Below, one piece after another: positions 18,973 through 27,124 of a stretch of DNA of 64,000 nucleotides (its first letter is position 1; the number at the start of each line of letters is the position of its first letter). The stretch is from CAZMNY01 sp964567745 (lineage in GTDB: Bacteria; Planctomycetota; Planctomycetia; Pirellulales; Pirellulaceae). Both the position numbers and the translations under genes were made by a program. A model generated the notes under the pieces. The model saw nothing but the letters and a program-made list of their open reading frames with translations. It was not told the origin of the DNA and made no database searches. The stretch is from contig CAZMNY010000034.1 of the NCBI GenBank assembly GCA_964567745.1, positions 1 through 64,000 of the forward strand, given 5' to 3'.

Positions 18973-18996
18973 GTATACCGTGTATACACGGTATAC
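18973..18996. promoter_or_regulatory. Perfect 24-bp palindrome, likely operator of the FadR-type regulator
   Basis: The sequence is the half-site GTATACCGTGTA followed by its exact reverse complement, with GTATAC at both ends and in the middle. It sits 34-57 bases upstream of the GntR-family start codon, within the expected promoter region. FadR/GntR operators are short palindromes rich in GT...AC, so self-binding is the simplest reading. Confidence 0.65.
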
Positions 18997-19173
18997 ATAA
19001 TGAGCGGCCTATCGTGGCCGGGGCTTCCAGTCGCAGCAGGAGTTTCACTTAGCCGCTAGTCTAATTCGTCGGTGGGGAGACGCGGTTGTAAGCCACGAAT
19101 CTGATTCACCGAACGTGCAAGCGGCTTGCTGATTTAGTCGCTAGGCCACCACAAGACGGGTATCGCATTCAAT

Positions 19174-19283
19174 CCTAGTGCTGCGTTACGCCTTAGTTTT
19201 AGGGTGGCGCACCCGATTCGCCGTGGCGGGCGTTGACCAAACGAATTGTCGATCCCAATTCCAAGCTGTAACACAGCACTAGG
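19174..19283. repeat. MITE-like element with terminal inverted repeats
   Basis: The left end CCTAGTGCTGCGTTAC (19174-19189) is matched by its inverted copy at 19268-19283 with one mismatch in 16. The 78 bases between are not coding. A short non-coding unit bounded by near-perfect inverted repeats is the form of a miniature inverted-repeat transposable element or a folded RNA. No target duplication is obvious. A genome-wide copy count is needed to decide. Confidence 0.45.
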
Positions 19284-19515
19284 GCGTTGCCCGTAGGCTA
19301 CGTTGAGGTAGGCCGCCTCGCCAACGGGTGCGCGGGGCGACGCGAATTGTCACTAAGCCCCCCACGAGGCTAGAAGTTCGTCCAGCTTTCAACCCCCCCC
19401 GCTTTAGCTGTGAGTGTTGATGGGCGCCTGCGCGTTACCCCGAAGGGGCAACGTCGCTACCTACCGCGATCGGCACAGGCACGCTCATTGGGGTCTGAGT
19501 GACGGGCTCGCTTCT

Positions 19516-19536
19516 CTTTGCACTTTGCACTTTGCA
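19516..19536. repeat. Three tandem copies of CTTTGCA
   Basis: The 7-base unit CTTTGCA is repeated three times exactly, just downstream of the sulfatase stop. No function is evident. Confidence 0.6.
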
Positions 19537-19560
19537 TTGACCGCGAATTTGCTCACCCCG

Positions 19561-21036
19561 TCACTTCTTTTTTTGCTTGCGCCCTTTTTTCGGCGCGCGA
19601 GCGTAGGTTGCTCCATTGTCCTTGAGCATCGACTTGTGCCAAGTCAAGAGCTTCGATGTCAGCTGGTCGACGAGATCGGCGTGCTGATCCGCCAGGTTTG
19701 TCGTCTCGCCTCGATCCTTCTCCAGGTCGAAGAGCAGCGAGTCGGAGCCGTCGTACTCGCAAAGCAGTTTCCATTTGCCGTCGCGCATTGCCAGGTCGGG
19801 CAAGTCTTTGACGCCGTAGAAAGTGTCGCGGTCGGGTGGGCGACGAAAGAAGATTGGCGCGCGTCTCGATCCACCTTCGCCCAACAGCGTGCGCGGGAGC
19901 GACTCACCATCAAACGTCACTCCAACCGGCCTCGGCGATTCCGTGAGATCCAACAGCGTCGGAACCAGGTCGATGGCCGAGAAGACAGACTCGCGATTGA
20001 CGTGGTTCTGCTTCGTTACGAACTTCGGTCCCCAGACCACGAGCGATGACCGAATGCCGCCCTCGAATAGGTGAGTCTTGAATCCGCGAAACGGTCCGGC
20101 GGAACCGGCGCCCTGCTCGGGTCCATTGTCGGAACAGACTAAGACCAGAGTATTGCCACGGAGCTTCTCGTCGTCGCGAATAAAGTCGAATAGTTTTCCC
20201 AGCTGCCTGTCCGTCTCCTGTAGGACCGAGTGGTAAAGTCCCCGCTTTCCATCGGCCCACTTATCTACCGGCGGCCAGAAGGGACTGTGAACGTCGTCCG
20301 GCCAGAGGTTGATGTAGAACGGCTTGTTGGCCGCACTGGCTCTCTTCATGAAGGGGATCGCCTCGTCGACAAATACGCCAGTGATCTTCGAACGAAGCAC
20401 CCATCGGTAGCCGTCGCCAAGTCGTTCCGCATCGCCCCAGATTCGGCCAGGCTTCTCCTGCCCCGGCTTGAGCACAAGCGGCAGCAACTTCGGCCCCATC
20501 CCTTCGAAATTGGTGAGCGACGTATCGAATCCGTAAGCGGCGATCGGCGGTGCGTTATCGACGTTGCGCTGGCCGCCCATGTGCCACTTGCCGAAATGCC
20601 CAGTCGCGTATCCCGCTTGCTGCAACGACCTGGCAAGCATCGGCGCTTTGGGGTCAAGCCATTGAGCCATGCCACGTCGGATGTTCTGGTCGCGGTTACT
20701 GAGGTACGAAGTGATTCGCCAACGCTGAGGATACTGGCCTGTCGAAATTGCCGTTCGCGAGGGCGAGCAGATCGGCGAATTGACATAGAACTGTTCAAAA
20801 CGGATCCCCTCTCGCGCGAGCCGATCCACTTGCGGAGTCATTGCGTCGCGATTGCCAAAGCACGAGAAGTCGCCCCACCCCATATCATCAATGAACACCA
20901 GCACTATGTTGGGCGGGTCTGCTGAGCTTGCCGAGCTGGCTGGAAGGAAGAAGAAGAGTACGAGCAATAGCATCGAAGCGAGGTACTTGTTACTCGGCAA
21001 CGCACGGACGATATGGCTGTTTTGCGAGGCGATCAT
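19561..21036 (-). CDS. Secreted arylsulfatase-type sulfatase
   Basis: From the ATG at 21036 the protein has a signal peptide (LLLVLFFFLPASSASSA), the IDDMGWGDFSCFG metal strand, CSPSR with Cys90, FGKWHMGG, CSDNGPEQG and the KTHLFEGGIRSSLVVWGP strand. All standard catalytic positions are present. The start overlaps the stop of the upstream sulfatase as ATGA, so the two are translated as a coupled pair. Longer in-frame starts would run into the upstream coding region and spoil the signal peptide. The C-terminus is lysine-rich. Confidence 0.92.
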   Translation of the reverse strand: MIASQNSHIVRALPSNKYLASMLLLVLFFFLPASSASSADPPNIVLVFIDDMGWGDFSCFGNRDAMTPQVDRLAREGIRFEQFYVNSPICSPSRTAISTGQYPQRWRITSYLSNRDQNIRRGMAQWLDPKAPMLARSLQQAGYATGHFGKWHMGGQRNVDNAPPIAAYGFDTSLTNFEGMGPKLLPLVLKPGQEKPGRIWGDAERLGDGYRWVLRSKITGVFVDEAIPFMKRASAANKPFYINLWPDDVHSPFWPPVDKWADGKRGLYHSVLQETDRQLGKLFDFIRDDEKLRGNTLVLVCSDNGPEQGAGSAGPFRGFKTHLFEGGIRSSLVVWGPKFVTKQNHVNRESVFSAIDLVPTLLDLTESPRPVGVTFDGESLPRTLLGEGGSRRAPIFFRRPPDRDTFYGVKDLPDLAMRDGKWKLLCEYDGSDSLLFDLEKDRGETTNLADQHADLVDQLTSKLLTWHKSMLKDNGATYARAPKKGRKQKKK

Positions 21037-22463
21037 TTCGGGACTCCTCGACCGTGCAGATGCTGTCCTCGCCGAGCGGCTTGCAATGCCTTGACGGTGT
21101 CCACCGCCGCTCCCGGGTCGTCTTGCGACCTCATCCAAGCGTCGAGCGCCGCGCTGAGCTTCGCCTTCGTCGCCGAGTGCTCGGCGATGTCTGCGACGTT
21201 GTTGAGCTCGTACGGGTCCTCGGCTGTCTGGTAGAGTTGCTCGGCAGGTCGAAGCATGTAGCGTTTAACTCGCTCGTAAACTTCTCGCTGCTTAATCGGA
21301 TCGGCACCGACCCACGTCGACCAATACGGATTGTTCAAGCGGCCGCCGCCCATCAGATGCTTTTCAATGTAAAGTTCGCCTGGCAAGAGATTGCGGATAT
21401 ACCTCGACTTGCCATCGGTGACCGATCGGATGGGATATCGGGGGCCTTCGGGAAGATTGTTGTGCATGCCGTAAGCAAACTCACGGTGCGAGTCCGCTTC
21501 GCCATGCAACACCGCCGCAAAACTGGCTCCGTCGAACGCGGGCGACGCTTTGCCGCCGGCCAATGCGACCAGAGTCGGCGCGATGTCTGCATACTGAACG
21601 AGGGCGTCCGTCCGTTTTCCTTCTGCGATCCGTCCCGGCCAAGACGCGATCAAGGCCGTGTGCAGACCCGTATTCCAATTTGTCCATTTGCAGCCTGGGA
21701 ATTGTGAGCCTTGTTCCGAGGTGAACAACACGACGGTGTCATCGGCGGCGCCGGACTGCACTAACGCATCGAGGATCTGACCGACCTGGCCATCCATGTA
21801 CGTGATTTCGGCGAGGTAGTCGGAAAAATGTTGTCGCGTCAGTGGCGTGTCGGCAATATTGGGCGGAAGTTTCAATTTCTTCGGCGGGTACTGAGACGCG
21901 TCGCCCATGACCCAGGGAATGTGCGGTTCAACGAGAGCAATTACGAGACAGAACGGATCCTCGTGCTCTTTCGCCGAGATATAGTTTCGCACGCTCGATA
22001 GTTCGTGAGCTCGAGTCGGGTCGCGAACACAGCTTGGGTCGAACCCTGCAACTTTGTCGAACGGAAAGACAGCGGCAGGGCGAACGTGAACCTTCCCCGC
22101 AATGCCAACTCGATATCCGAGCGGCCGGAGCAGGTGGGGTAGACTCTTTGTCGAGGGTCGACTCGCCGAATGATTCCATGAGCAGCCGTTGCTCAGCGGA
22201 TACTGTCCCGTGAACAATTCAGCTCGACATGGCTGGCACATCGACGACGCGAGATACGCCTGATTGAACGTCAAGCCTCGCTTGGCAAGCCGGTCGATGT
22301 TCGGCGTGTTCGCATTCTTTCCGCCGTAGAGCGGCAGCTCGTTGAAGGTGCAATCGTCCGCCATGATGATCAGGAAGTTCGGCCGACCCGTCTCGGCGAC
22401 GAGCGTCGAGGGCAACAGGCTCAAGACCACGATCGCGGCGGCATATTGAAGACGCATACACAT
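21033..22463 (-). CDS. Secreted sulfatase with CQPCR active-site motif
   Basis: This is a 476-residue type I sulfatase, close to the heparan N-sulfatase-like branch. A signal peptide (AAIVVLSLLPSTLVA) is followed by IIMADDCTFNELPLYGG, where the usual second half of the metal strand carries an extra cysteine. The nucleophile motif is CQPCR (Cys76 to Arg80). The catalytic Cys, Pro and Arg of the C-x-P-x-R signature are kept, with cysteine in place of the serine. VLFTSEQGSQFPGCKW replaces the common S-DNG strand with SEQG. It is coupled to the next sulfatase by ATGA. It is probably active, because variants of this type are common in planctomycetes. Confidence 0.9.
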   Translation of the reverse strand: MCMRLQYAAAIVVLSLLPSTLVAETGRPNFLIIMADDCTFNELPLYGGKNANTPNIDRLAKRGLTFNQAYLASSMCQPCRAELFTGQYPLSNGCSWNHSASRPSTKSLPHLLRPLGYRVGIAGKVHVRPAAVFPFDKVAGFDPSCVRDPTRAHELSSVRNYISAKEHEDPFCLVIALVEPHIPWVMGDASQYPPKKLKLPPNIADTPLTRQHFSDYLAEITYMDGQVGQILDALVQSGAADDTVVLFTSEQGSQFPGCKWTNWNTGLHTALIASWPGRIAEGKRTDALVQYADIAPTLVALAGGKASPAFDGASFAAVLHGEADSHREFAYGMHNNLPEGPRYPIRSVTDGKSRYIRNLLPGELYIEKHLMGGGRLNNPYWSTWVGADPIKQREVYERVKRYMLRPAEQLYQTAEDPYELNNVADIAEHSATKAKLSAALDAWMRSQDDPGAAVDTVKALQAARRGQHLHGRGVPK

Positions 22464-22757
22464 CGCTTGGACGCTCCGTAGTCAGACCCGGTGATGACTT
22501 AGAGACTTGGACAACGCGGACAGATCATTTGCCAAGATCTGCTCGACGTTGTCAACGGTGAGCGAGCGTTTCGCTAGAGATTACTGGATTGCGAATCCAG
22601 TTCGCTGTCGCGTCAATTGCGCATATGAAGGCGCAACGCCATGGCGACACTGACGTCGACAACCGGTTCGCGCGCATCGCGAGCGGCTTGGTTTCTCCAA
22701 CTGAGACGTCACAAGCGCGCACGCTATGCCTGGGACTTCGATACGACGAGTTGCGGG
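22464..22757. other. Intergenic region with small hairpins
   Basis: The gap between the uxaE stop and the sulfatase pair holds a 7-bp hairpin, CTGGATT-GCG-AATCCAG (22584-22600), next to an AGCGA/TCGCT pair (22561-22575). No T-run follows on the minus strand, so it is not a clear terminator. It may carry the promoter of the sulfatase pair. I see no gene. Confidence 0.4.
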
Positions 22758-24032
22758 CTACATGCCTGCTGCGAGGGCCTCGAGGTGACGACTGAAATGG
22801 TCGGCAAGCACTTCAGTGTAGGTGTCGGGGTGCGATTCGAGCGCGGATCGAACAGCCGGCCCAAGTTCGGGATCGGTCAGCGTTGAACCGAAAGTACAGT
22901 GCAAGAGCTGCCGCCCCGGTTCGGTGAACCCAACGCCTTGAGGCACGTCGGCCCAACATTCAAGATAGACCTGCTCGAGCTTCTTCGCGTCCAGGCCTTC
23001 GTCGGTCGGAACAGCGTCGTTTGTGGCCGAGACATGATAAGTCGCCTTGTCGACGTCGTACCGAGCTCGCCCGAACTGAACGATTTGACGGAACAGTGGC
23101 TCGTCATGTCGGGCGACGACGCGGAGCGCTTCGAGATAGCTTGTACCGGCCGTCTTCACATGGAATCGACCCTTTGTTGCTCGAGCGAGCGCGGCGTACA
23201 TCGACAGCTTGTCCGAACCGGAGTGCAAACTCAACTTGTACGGACCGAGCAATTCCGCAATCGCGGCATGATCGTTGAGCGACGCTTCGAGGGCCGGGAC
23301 GTCGCCCTTGTAGTCAACGCCTTTTTCCAACTCTCCAATGAATCGAGGCGCCAGGCTGACTAGCTTCATGCCGCCTTTGAGACATTGACTGGCAATGATG
23401 TAATGCTCGGCTAGCGTGGTCGGCTGATCGGTTTCGTCGACCGACAGCTCGATTTCGTAGTCGAGCCCTTTGGCTTCGTGCACGGCCTTGATGTGATCGC
23501 CGAGCCCGAGCGCGCGTTGAATGGCGGGTCCATATTTCACGGCTGCCCGCATGCAGGCCTCTTCGTCGAGCGTGATTTTAGCGCCCGAGGGAACGTCGAC
23601 CGACTTGCCAAGGTAACTCTCATACCACGGCGCCGAATCGCGAGCGGCGGCAAATCTGTCGCGTAGCGTCGCTTCATCGTAGTCGTCCGCCTTTTGATCG
23701 ACGTCGTCCGACGGGTCGATCGTGAAGAAGGTAAAACCAACAGCCGCCGTTACGTCGACGTCGTCGGGCGTCTTCAGGTGGTCGGCATCCGCGCCGATGC
23801 GTCCATCCCAACCTGCGGCCTTCGCGCCGTTGAGCGCGTCGTCCATCACCTGCTTGGCGGTCCGTTGAGTCCGCGTCATTTCGCGAATCGACTGCTGCGG
23901 AAAAATCGGTTCGATGCCGTTTCCGGAACGCTTCATCGCTTCGACATGCCCGGGCGTCGCCAGGCCAATCCGGTCGCCGAATCCGAAACTCGGCGCCAAC
24001 CCCAACGTCACGCACTGTGGCTTATCACTCAT
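22758..24032 (-). CDS. uxaE: Tagaturonate epimerase family protein (UxaE-like)
   Basis: This 424-residue cytoplasmic protein carries GADADHLKTPDD (about 80-91) and FTFFTIDPSDDVD (about 100-112), then SLAPRFIGELEKGVDYKGD and KLSLHSGSDKLSMY. These features fit the UxaE family, metal-dependent TIM-barrel enzymes that convert D-tagaturonate to D-fructuronate in uronate catabolism. It is the last gene of a four-gene minus-strand operon and starts 14 bases after the isomerase gene. In that setting the zinc dehydrogenase upstream could make tagaturonate from L-galactonate. The family assignment is from memory of the motifs; the substrate could also be a related ketouronate. Confidence 0.8.
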   Translation of the reverse strand: MSDKPQCVTLGLAPSFGFGDRIGLATPGHVEAMKRSGNGIEPIFPQQSIREMTRTQRTAKQVMDDALNGAKAAGWDGRIGADADHLKTPDDVDVTAAVGFTFFTIDPSDDVDQKADDYDEATLRDRFAAARDSAPWYESYLGKSVDVPSGAKITLDEEACMRAAVKYGPAIQRALGLGDHIKAVHEAKGLDYEIELSVDETDQPTTLAEHYIIASQCLKGGMKLVSLAPRFIGELEKGVDYKGDVPALEASLNDHAAIAELLGPYKLSLHSGSDKLSMYAALARATKGRFHVKTAGTSYLEALRVVARHDEPLFRQIVQFGRARYDVDKATYHVSATNDAVPTDEGLDAKKLEQVYLECWADVPQGVGFTEPGRQLLHCTFGSTLTDPELGPAVRSALESHPDTYTEVLADHFSRHLEALAAGM

Positions 24033-24046
24033 CGTTCTGTTTCTCT

Positions 24047-24865
24047 CTAGGCTCTGAAGTATTTGTTGAATGTCTCGATTGTTTTTTCAGCTGCCCTGTC
24101 CGAATCGGGCAGAGGGAAAGCTTCCGCTGACGCGTATCCGCCGTAACCTGTTTCGATCAGCGCCGCTGCAATCGGCCCAAAATCCATATGCCCGAACCCG
24201 GCTGCCTGCCGATTCGAATCAACAAAATGGACATGCCCAATGAAGCCCTCGCCAGCTCGAATCGCTGCGGCAAGGTCGGCTTCTTCGATTTGCATGTGAA
24301 ACAGATCGGCCAACAACTTGACGTTGTCGGTCGACAGCGTTTTCAAGAATGCGACGCCGTCTTCGACCGTCTTGATCAGGTTGGTCTCGTATCGATTCAA
24401 CGGTTCGTAGATGAGCGGCACGTCATATTTCGCCGCGTACGGGCCGAGTTCGTCCAACGCCTCGCGAAGCAGATCCAACGCTCCCGATAGATCGAGGTCG
24501 CCGCCCCATTTGCCTTGCATCGATCCGATAATGGCCGGAGCGCCAAAGGGGCCTCCGAAATCGATCATCTCTCGAATAAAGTCCTTCGCAGCGGCTCGCC
24601 TGGCCGGGTCGGCGTCGGTCAGGCACAAGCCGTGCTTGACCATTCCAGCTCCCGTGCCGACGGCGGCGACCTTGAGATTGTATTGCTCGAGCAACCCTTT
24701 CAGTTCGTCGCAATCGACGGCGTCCGAGGCGGGCGCGAAGATTTCAATGGCGTCATAACCGAGCTCCGCAGAACGGGCGCATGCGGCGGGAACTCCGTCC
24801 CAAAACACAAAGGGTCCGCCCCGTGCTTCCTCGACGAGACTGACGGTAATCGCTGACTTGATCAT
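24047..24865 (-). CDS. TIM-barrel sugar isomerase/epimerase (xylose-isomerase-like, AP2Ec family)
   Basis: This 272-residue enzyme has the metal site of ketose 3-epimerases and hydroxypyruvate isomerases: E154 (IYEPLNRYE), D187 and H190 (LADLFHM), H213 (VHFVDSNR) and E248 (SAEAF). Glu154 and Glu248 would be the acid/base pair. The SNR motif after the histidine suits binding of a C-terminal sugar hydroxyl or carboxylate. It lies between the zinc dehydrogenase (50 bases) and uxaE (14 bases). In this operon it may act on an intermediate ketose or ketouronate. The exact reaction cannot be assigned. Confidence 0.85.
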   Translation of the reverse strand: MIKSAITVSLVEEARGGPFVFWDGVPAACARSAELGYDAIEIFAPASDAVDCDELKGLLEQYNLKVAAVGTGAGMVKHGLCLTDADPARRAAAKDFIREMIDFGGPFGAPAIIGSMQGKWGGDLDLSGALDLLREALDELGPYAAKYDVPLIYEPLNRYETNLIKTVEDGVAFLKTLSTDNVKLLADLFHMQIEEADLAAAIRAGEGFIGHVHFVDSNRQAAGFGHMDFGPIAAALIETGYGGYASAEAFPLPDSDRAAEKTIETFNKYFRA

Positions 24866-24915
24866 AGCTGTATTCTTTCCACTGGAGCGCTAAGAGGCAG
24901 GTTAAGATCGAGGTG

Positions 24916-25941
24916 TTATTCGAGTTCGATGACGGCTTTGATCACTCCGGACTCGGGCCGGGTGAACGATTCAAATTCGCCGATCACATCATCGAACGAT
25001 GTGCGATGCGTTATCCAAGGTTCCGTATTGATGGTGCCGTTTTCAATCAAACTGATGATGCGGACAAAATCGGACGGCAACGCGTTTCGCGAGCCCTTGA
25101 TTGTCATCTCCGGCTTATGCAATGACGGGTGAGGAAATGAGACGTTGGCGGTCGTGATGCCGACGTAGACGAGGGAACCGGTATGGGCAACGTAACTCAG
25201 CGCGTTTGACATTGAACCGATGTGACCGGTCGCATCGGTCACCACCGCGTACTTGTCTCCGCCTGTGATTTCGTGAAACTGCTCGACTTCGCTTCCATCG
25301 CCCTTGAATTGCACCGTGTTCGGCACGCCGTACGTGTTGCGGCAGAAGTCCAGGCGTGACTCGACCATGTCCATGACCGTAATCGTGGCACCAGTCAGGC
25401 GAGTGAACTCCAACGTGGCAAGCCCGATCGGCCCGGCGCCGATGATCAGAACGTGATCGCCTTCCCGAGGGACTCCGCGGTCGCAAGCGTGACATCCGAT
25501 ACCAAGCGTCTCTACGAGCGCCAGTTGTTCGAAGGTGAGCTTGGTCGAGGCGTGCAGCTTGTCGGCCCGAATCAAGAACCGTTCACACAAGCCGCCGTCG
25601 ATCATCACGCCGATCACTTTCAGCGAATCGCAGCAGTTTCCGTTGCCCTTGCGGCAAGCATAACAGCTGCCACAATTCATATAGGGCTCGACGCTGCAGC
25701 GATCGCCCGCCTTGACGTTGGTCACTCCATCGCCAACCTCGAGCACCTCCACGCCAAGTTCATGGCCGGGGATTCGCGGGTAACTGAAGAATGGCATTTT
25801 GCCGAGATAGCCGCTGTAGTCCGTGCCGCAGATTCCCATTCGGTGGGTGCGAACAAGGACCTCCCCGGGGCCTGGAGAGCTTGGCTCCGCGATCTCGACA
25901 TGCTCGAATTGTTGCGGCTGTTGTAGTTGAATTGCCTTCAT
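24916..25941 (-). CDS. Zinc-dependent medium-chain alcohol dehydrogenase, candidate L-galactonate 5-dehydrogenase
   Basis: This 341-residue MDR enzyme has catalytic zinc ligands C38 (GICGTD) and H60-E61 (GHE), the structural zinc cysteines C90, C93, C96 and C104, and a nucleotide-binding GAGPIG at 168-173. Relatives oxidise sugar alcohols or aldonates with NAD; one branch (the LgoD type) turns L-galactonate into D-tagaturonate. The neighbouring L-galactose-dehydrogenase-like reductase and UxaE support that role here. It could equally be a sorbitol or threonine-type dehydrogenase; the sequence alone does not separate them. Confidence 0.85.
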   Translation of the reverse strand: MKAIQLQQPQQFEHVEIAEPSSPGPGEVLVRTHRMGICGTDYSGYLGKMPFFSYPRIPGHELGVEVLEVGDGVTNVKAGDRCSVEPYMNCGSCYACRKGNGNCCDSLKVIGVMIDGGLCERFLIRADKLHASTKLTFEQLALVETLGIGCHACDRGVPREGDHVLIIGAGPIGLATLEFTRLTGATITVMDMVESRLDFCRNTYGVPNTVQFKGDGSEVEQFHEITGGDKYAVVTDATGHIGSMSNALSYVAHTGSLVYVGITTANVSFPHPSLHKPEMTIKGSRNALPSDFVRIISLIENGTINTEPWITHRTSFDDVIGEFESFTRPESGVIKAVIELE

Positions 25942-25980
25942 GATTACGCCCGTTGTTTTGTCTAAGTCAGGAGGGGTTGC

Positions 25981-26931
25981 CTACGCCTCGACGGTCGGTT
26001 CGTCGTTGTTTTCCGGACGACCCTCGATGTAAAACCAATTGTGAATCGGCTTGAGGATTTCGAGCACCTCAGCCAACAACGTCTCGTCCATCGGCTGCTC
26101 CGCCCAATCGACCCACTGCGACACGCGGTCCGGATTGGCCGAGCCGGTGACGCACGTCGTGAAGTCAGGATTCGCCAACGAAAACTGCAAGGCGACTTGA
26201 GCAATGTCGACGCCCCGCTGCGCGCAGTGATCCGCCGCCTGCTTGGCAACTTCGCGGACACGAGGCGTCGCTTTGTGCCAAGCCGGTAAAGGAGCACTGG
26301 TGAGCAACCGCGCCGAAAACGGTGCCGCGTTCATCAAGCCCACGCCCAACTCTTTGCAGATGGGCGTCAATTCGAGAGCCATGTCGTTTTGTAACGTGTA
26401 GTGATTGTACGTTAGCAGAACATCGATCGGGGCATTGGCCAAAACGTACTTGAACATCTTCATCGGGTATCCGCTGACACCGATGAACCTCACCTTGCCC
26501 TTTTCGACTTGCTTGCGAAGAGCTGGAATCGTCTCCTCGACGATCTGAGACATCTCGACGAATTCCAAGTCGTGGCAGAGCACAATGTCGAGATGATCGA
26601 CCTTCATTCGATCGAGCGAAATATCGACGCTCTCCTCAACTCGACGAGCACTGAAGTCGAAGTGCTGGCCGGCGTAGCGCCCGAGCTTGGTTCCCAGGTA
26701 GTAGCTGTCGCGAGGAATATCCGGAAGCACTCGGCCGAGCAACATTTCGCTCATGCCTCGACCGTAGAACGGCGAGGTGTCGATGAAGTTCATCCCCCGC
26801 TCCAACGCCACATGCACGCTGCGAAACGCCTCATTCAAGTCGACGTTGCGAAACTCGGCGCCCAGTGACGACGCGCCAAACGAGAGCGAAGTCAGTTCCA
26901 GTCCCGTCTTCCCAAGAAGTCTCTTTTCCAC
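25981..26931 (-). CDS. Aldo/keto reductase, L-galactose/L-fucose dehydrogenase-like
   Basis: This is a 316-residue (alpha/beta)8 NAD(P)-dependent oxidoreductase with the full AKR tetrad: D51 and Y56 (DTSPFYG), K82 (GTKLGRY) and H120 (VLCHDLEF). Several stretches, such as NFIDTSPFYG, DILHCHD-like VDHLDIVLCHDLEF, EETIPALRKQVEKGKVRFIG and APFSARLLT, resemble plant L-galactose dehydrogenase and bacterial L-fucose dehydrogenase. The expected reaction is oxidation of the sugar C1 to the lactone. It is the first gene of the operon, divergent from an AraC regulator with 193 bases between the starts. Confidence 0.88.
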   Translation of the reverse strand: MEKRLLGKTGLELTSLSFGASSLGAEFRNVDLNEAFRSVHVALERGMNFIDTSPFYGRGMSEMLLGRVLPDIPRDSYYLGTKLGRYAGQHFDFSARRVEESVDISLDRMKVDHLDIVLCHDLEFVEMSQIVEETIPALRKQVEKGKVRFIGVSGYPMKMFKYVLANAPIDVLLTYNHYTLQNDMALELTPICKELGVGLMNAAPFSARLLTSAPLPAWHKATPRVREVAKQAADHCAQRGVDIAQVALQFSLANPDFTTCVTGSANPDRVSQWVDWAEQPMDETLLAEVLEILKPIHNWFYIEGRPENNDEPTVEA

Positions 26932-27124
26932 GTTCTCAATACTCCGGTCGGAGATTTCAATTCTTGCCGCAATCGATGGGGTGAGCGCGGCACCTCGCTC
27001 TTCAGCATGGCCGCAGTCCGCCCCGAGCTAAGCCCACCAACATTGTCTGGAATTATCGACTTTTAGGGCCTGTTGGCCCAATAGCCGGACTTTACATTTG
27101 CATGTCAATAATTAACCTATTGGA
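26932..27124. promoter_or_regulatory. Divergent promoter region between the AKR operon and the AraC regulator
   Basis: The 193-base gap contains an inverted pair, CCAATAG (27078-27084) and CTATTGG (27117-27123), 32 bases apart, next to an AT-rich stretch (TCAATAATTAACCTATT). The second arm touches the start codon of the AraC-type gene. This spacing would suit binding of an AraC dimer and negative autoregulation. The sites are inferred. Confidence 0.4.

Larger units (their letters stand above)
18997..19560. other. Intergenic region with repeats, no gene seen
   Basis: About 560 bases separate the regulator from the sulfatase pair. I see no reading frame with protein-like composition. The stretch holds the regulator's promoter side, a 110-bp inverted-repeat element (19174-19283), runs of Cs near 19393-19400, and a short tandem repeat at 19516-19536. 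Confidence 0.6.

Noticed and set aside
22584..22600. Anticodon-like hairpin suggesting a tRNA gene
   Set aside because: On either strand there is no T arm or matching acceptor arm around it.
22758..26931. L-fucose microcompartment-type degradation as the role of the operon
   Set aside because: No shell proteins, aldolase or fuculose kinase are present, and UxaE fits a tagaturonate route better.
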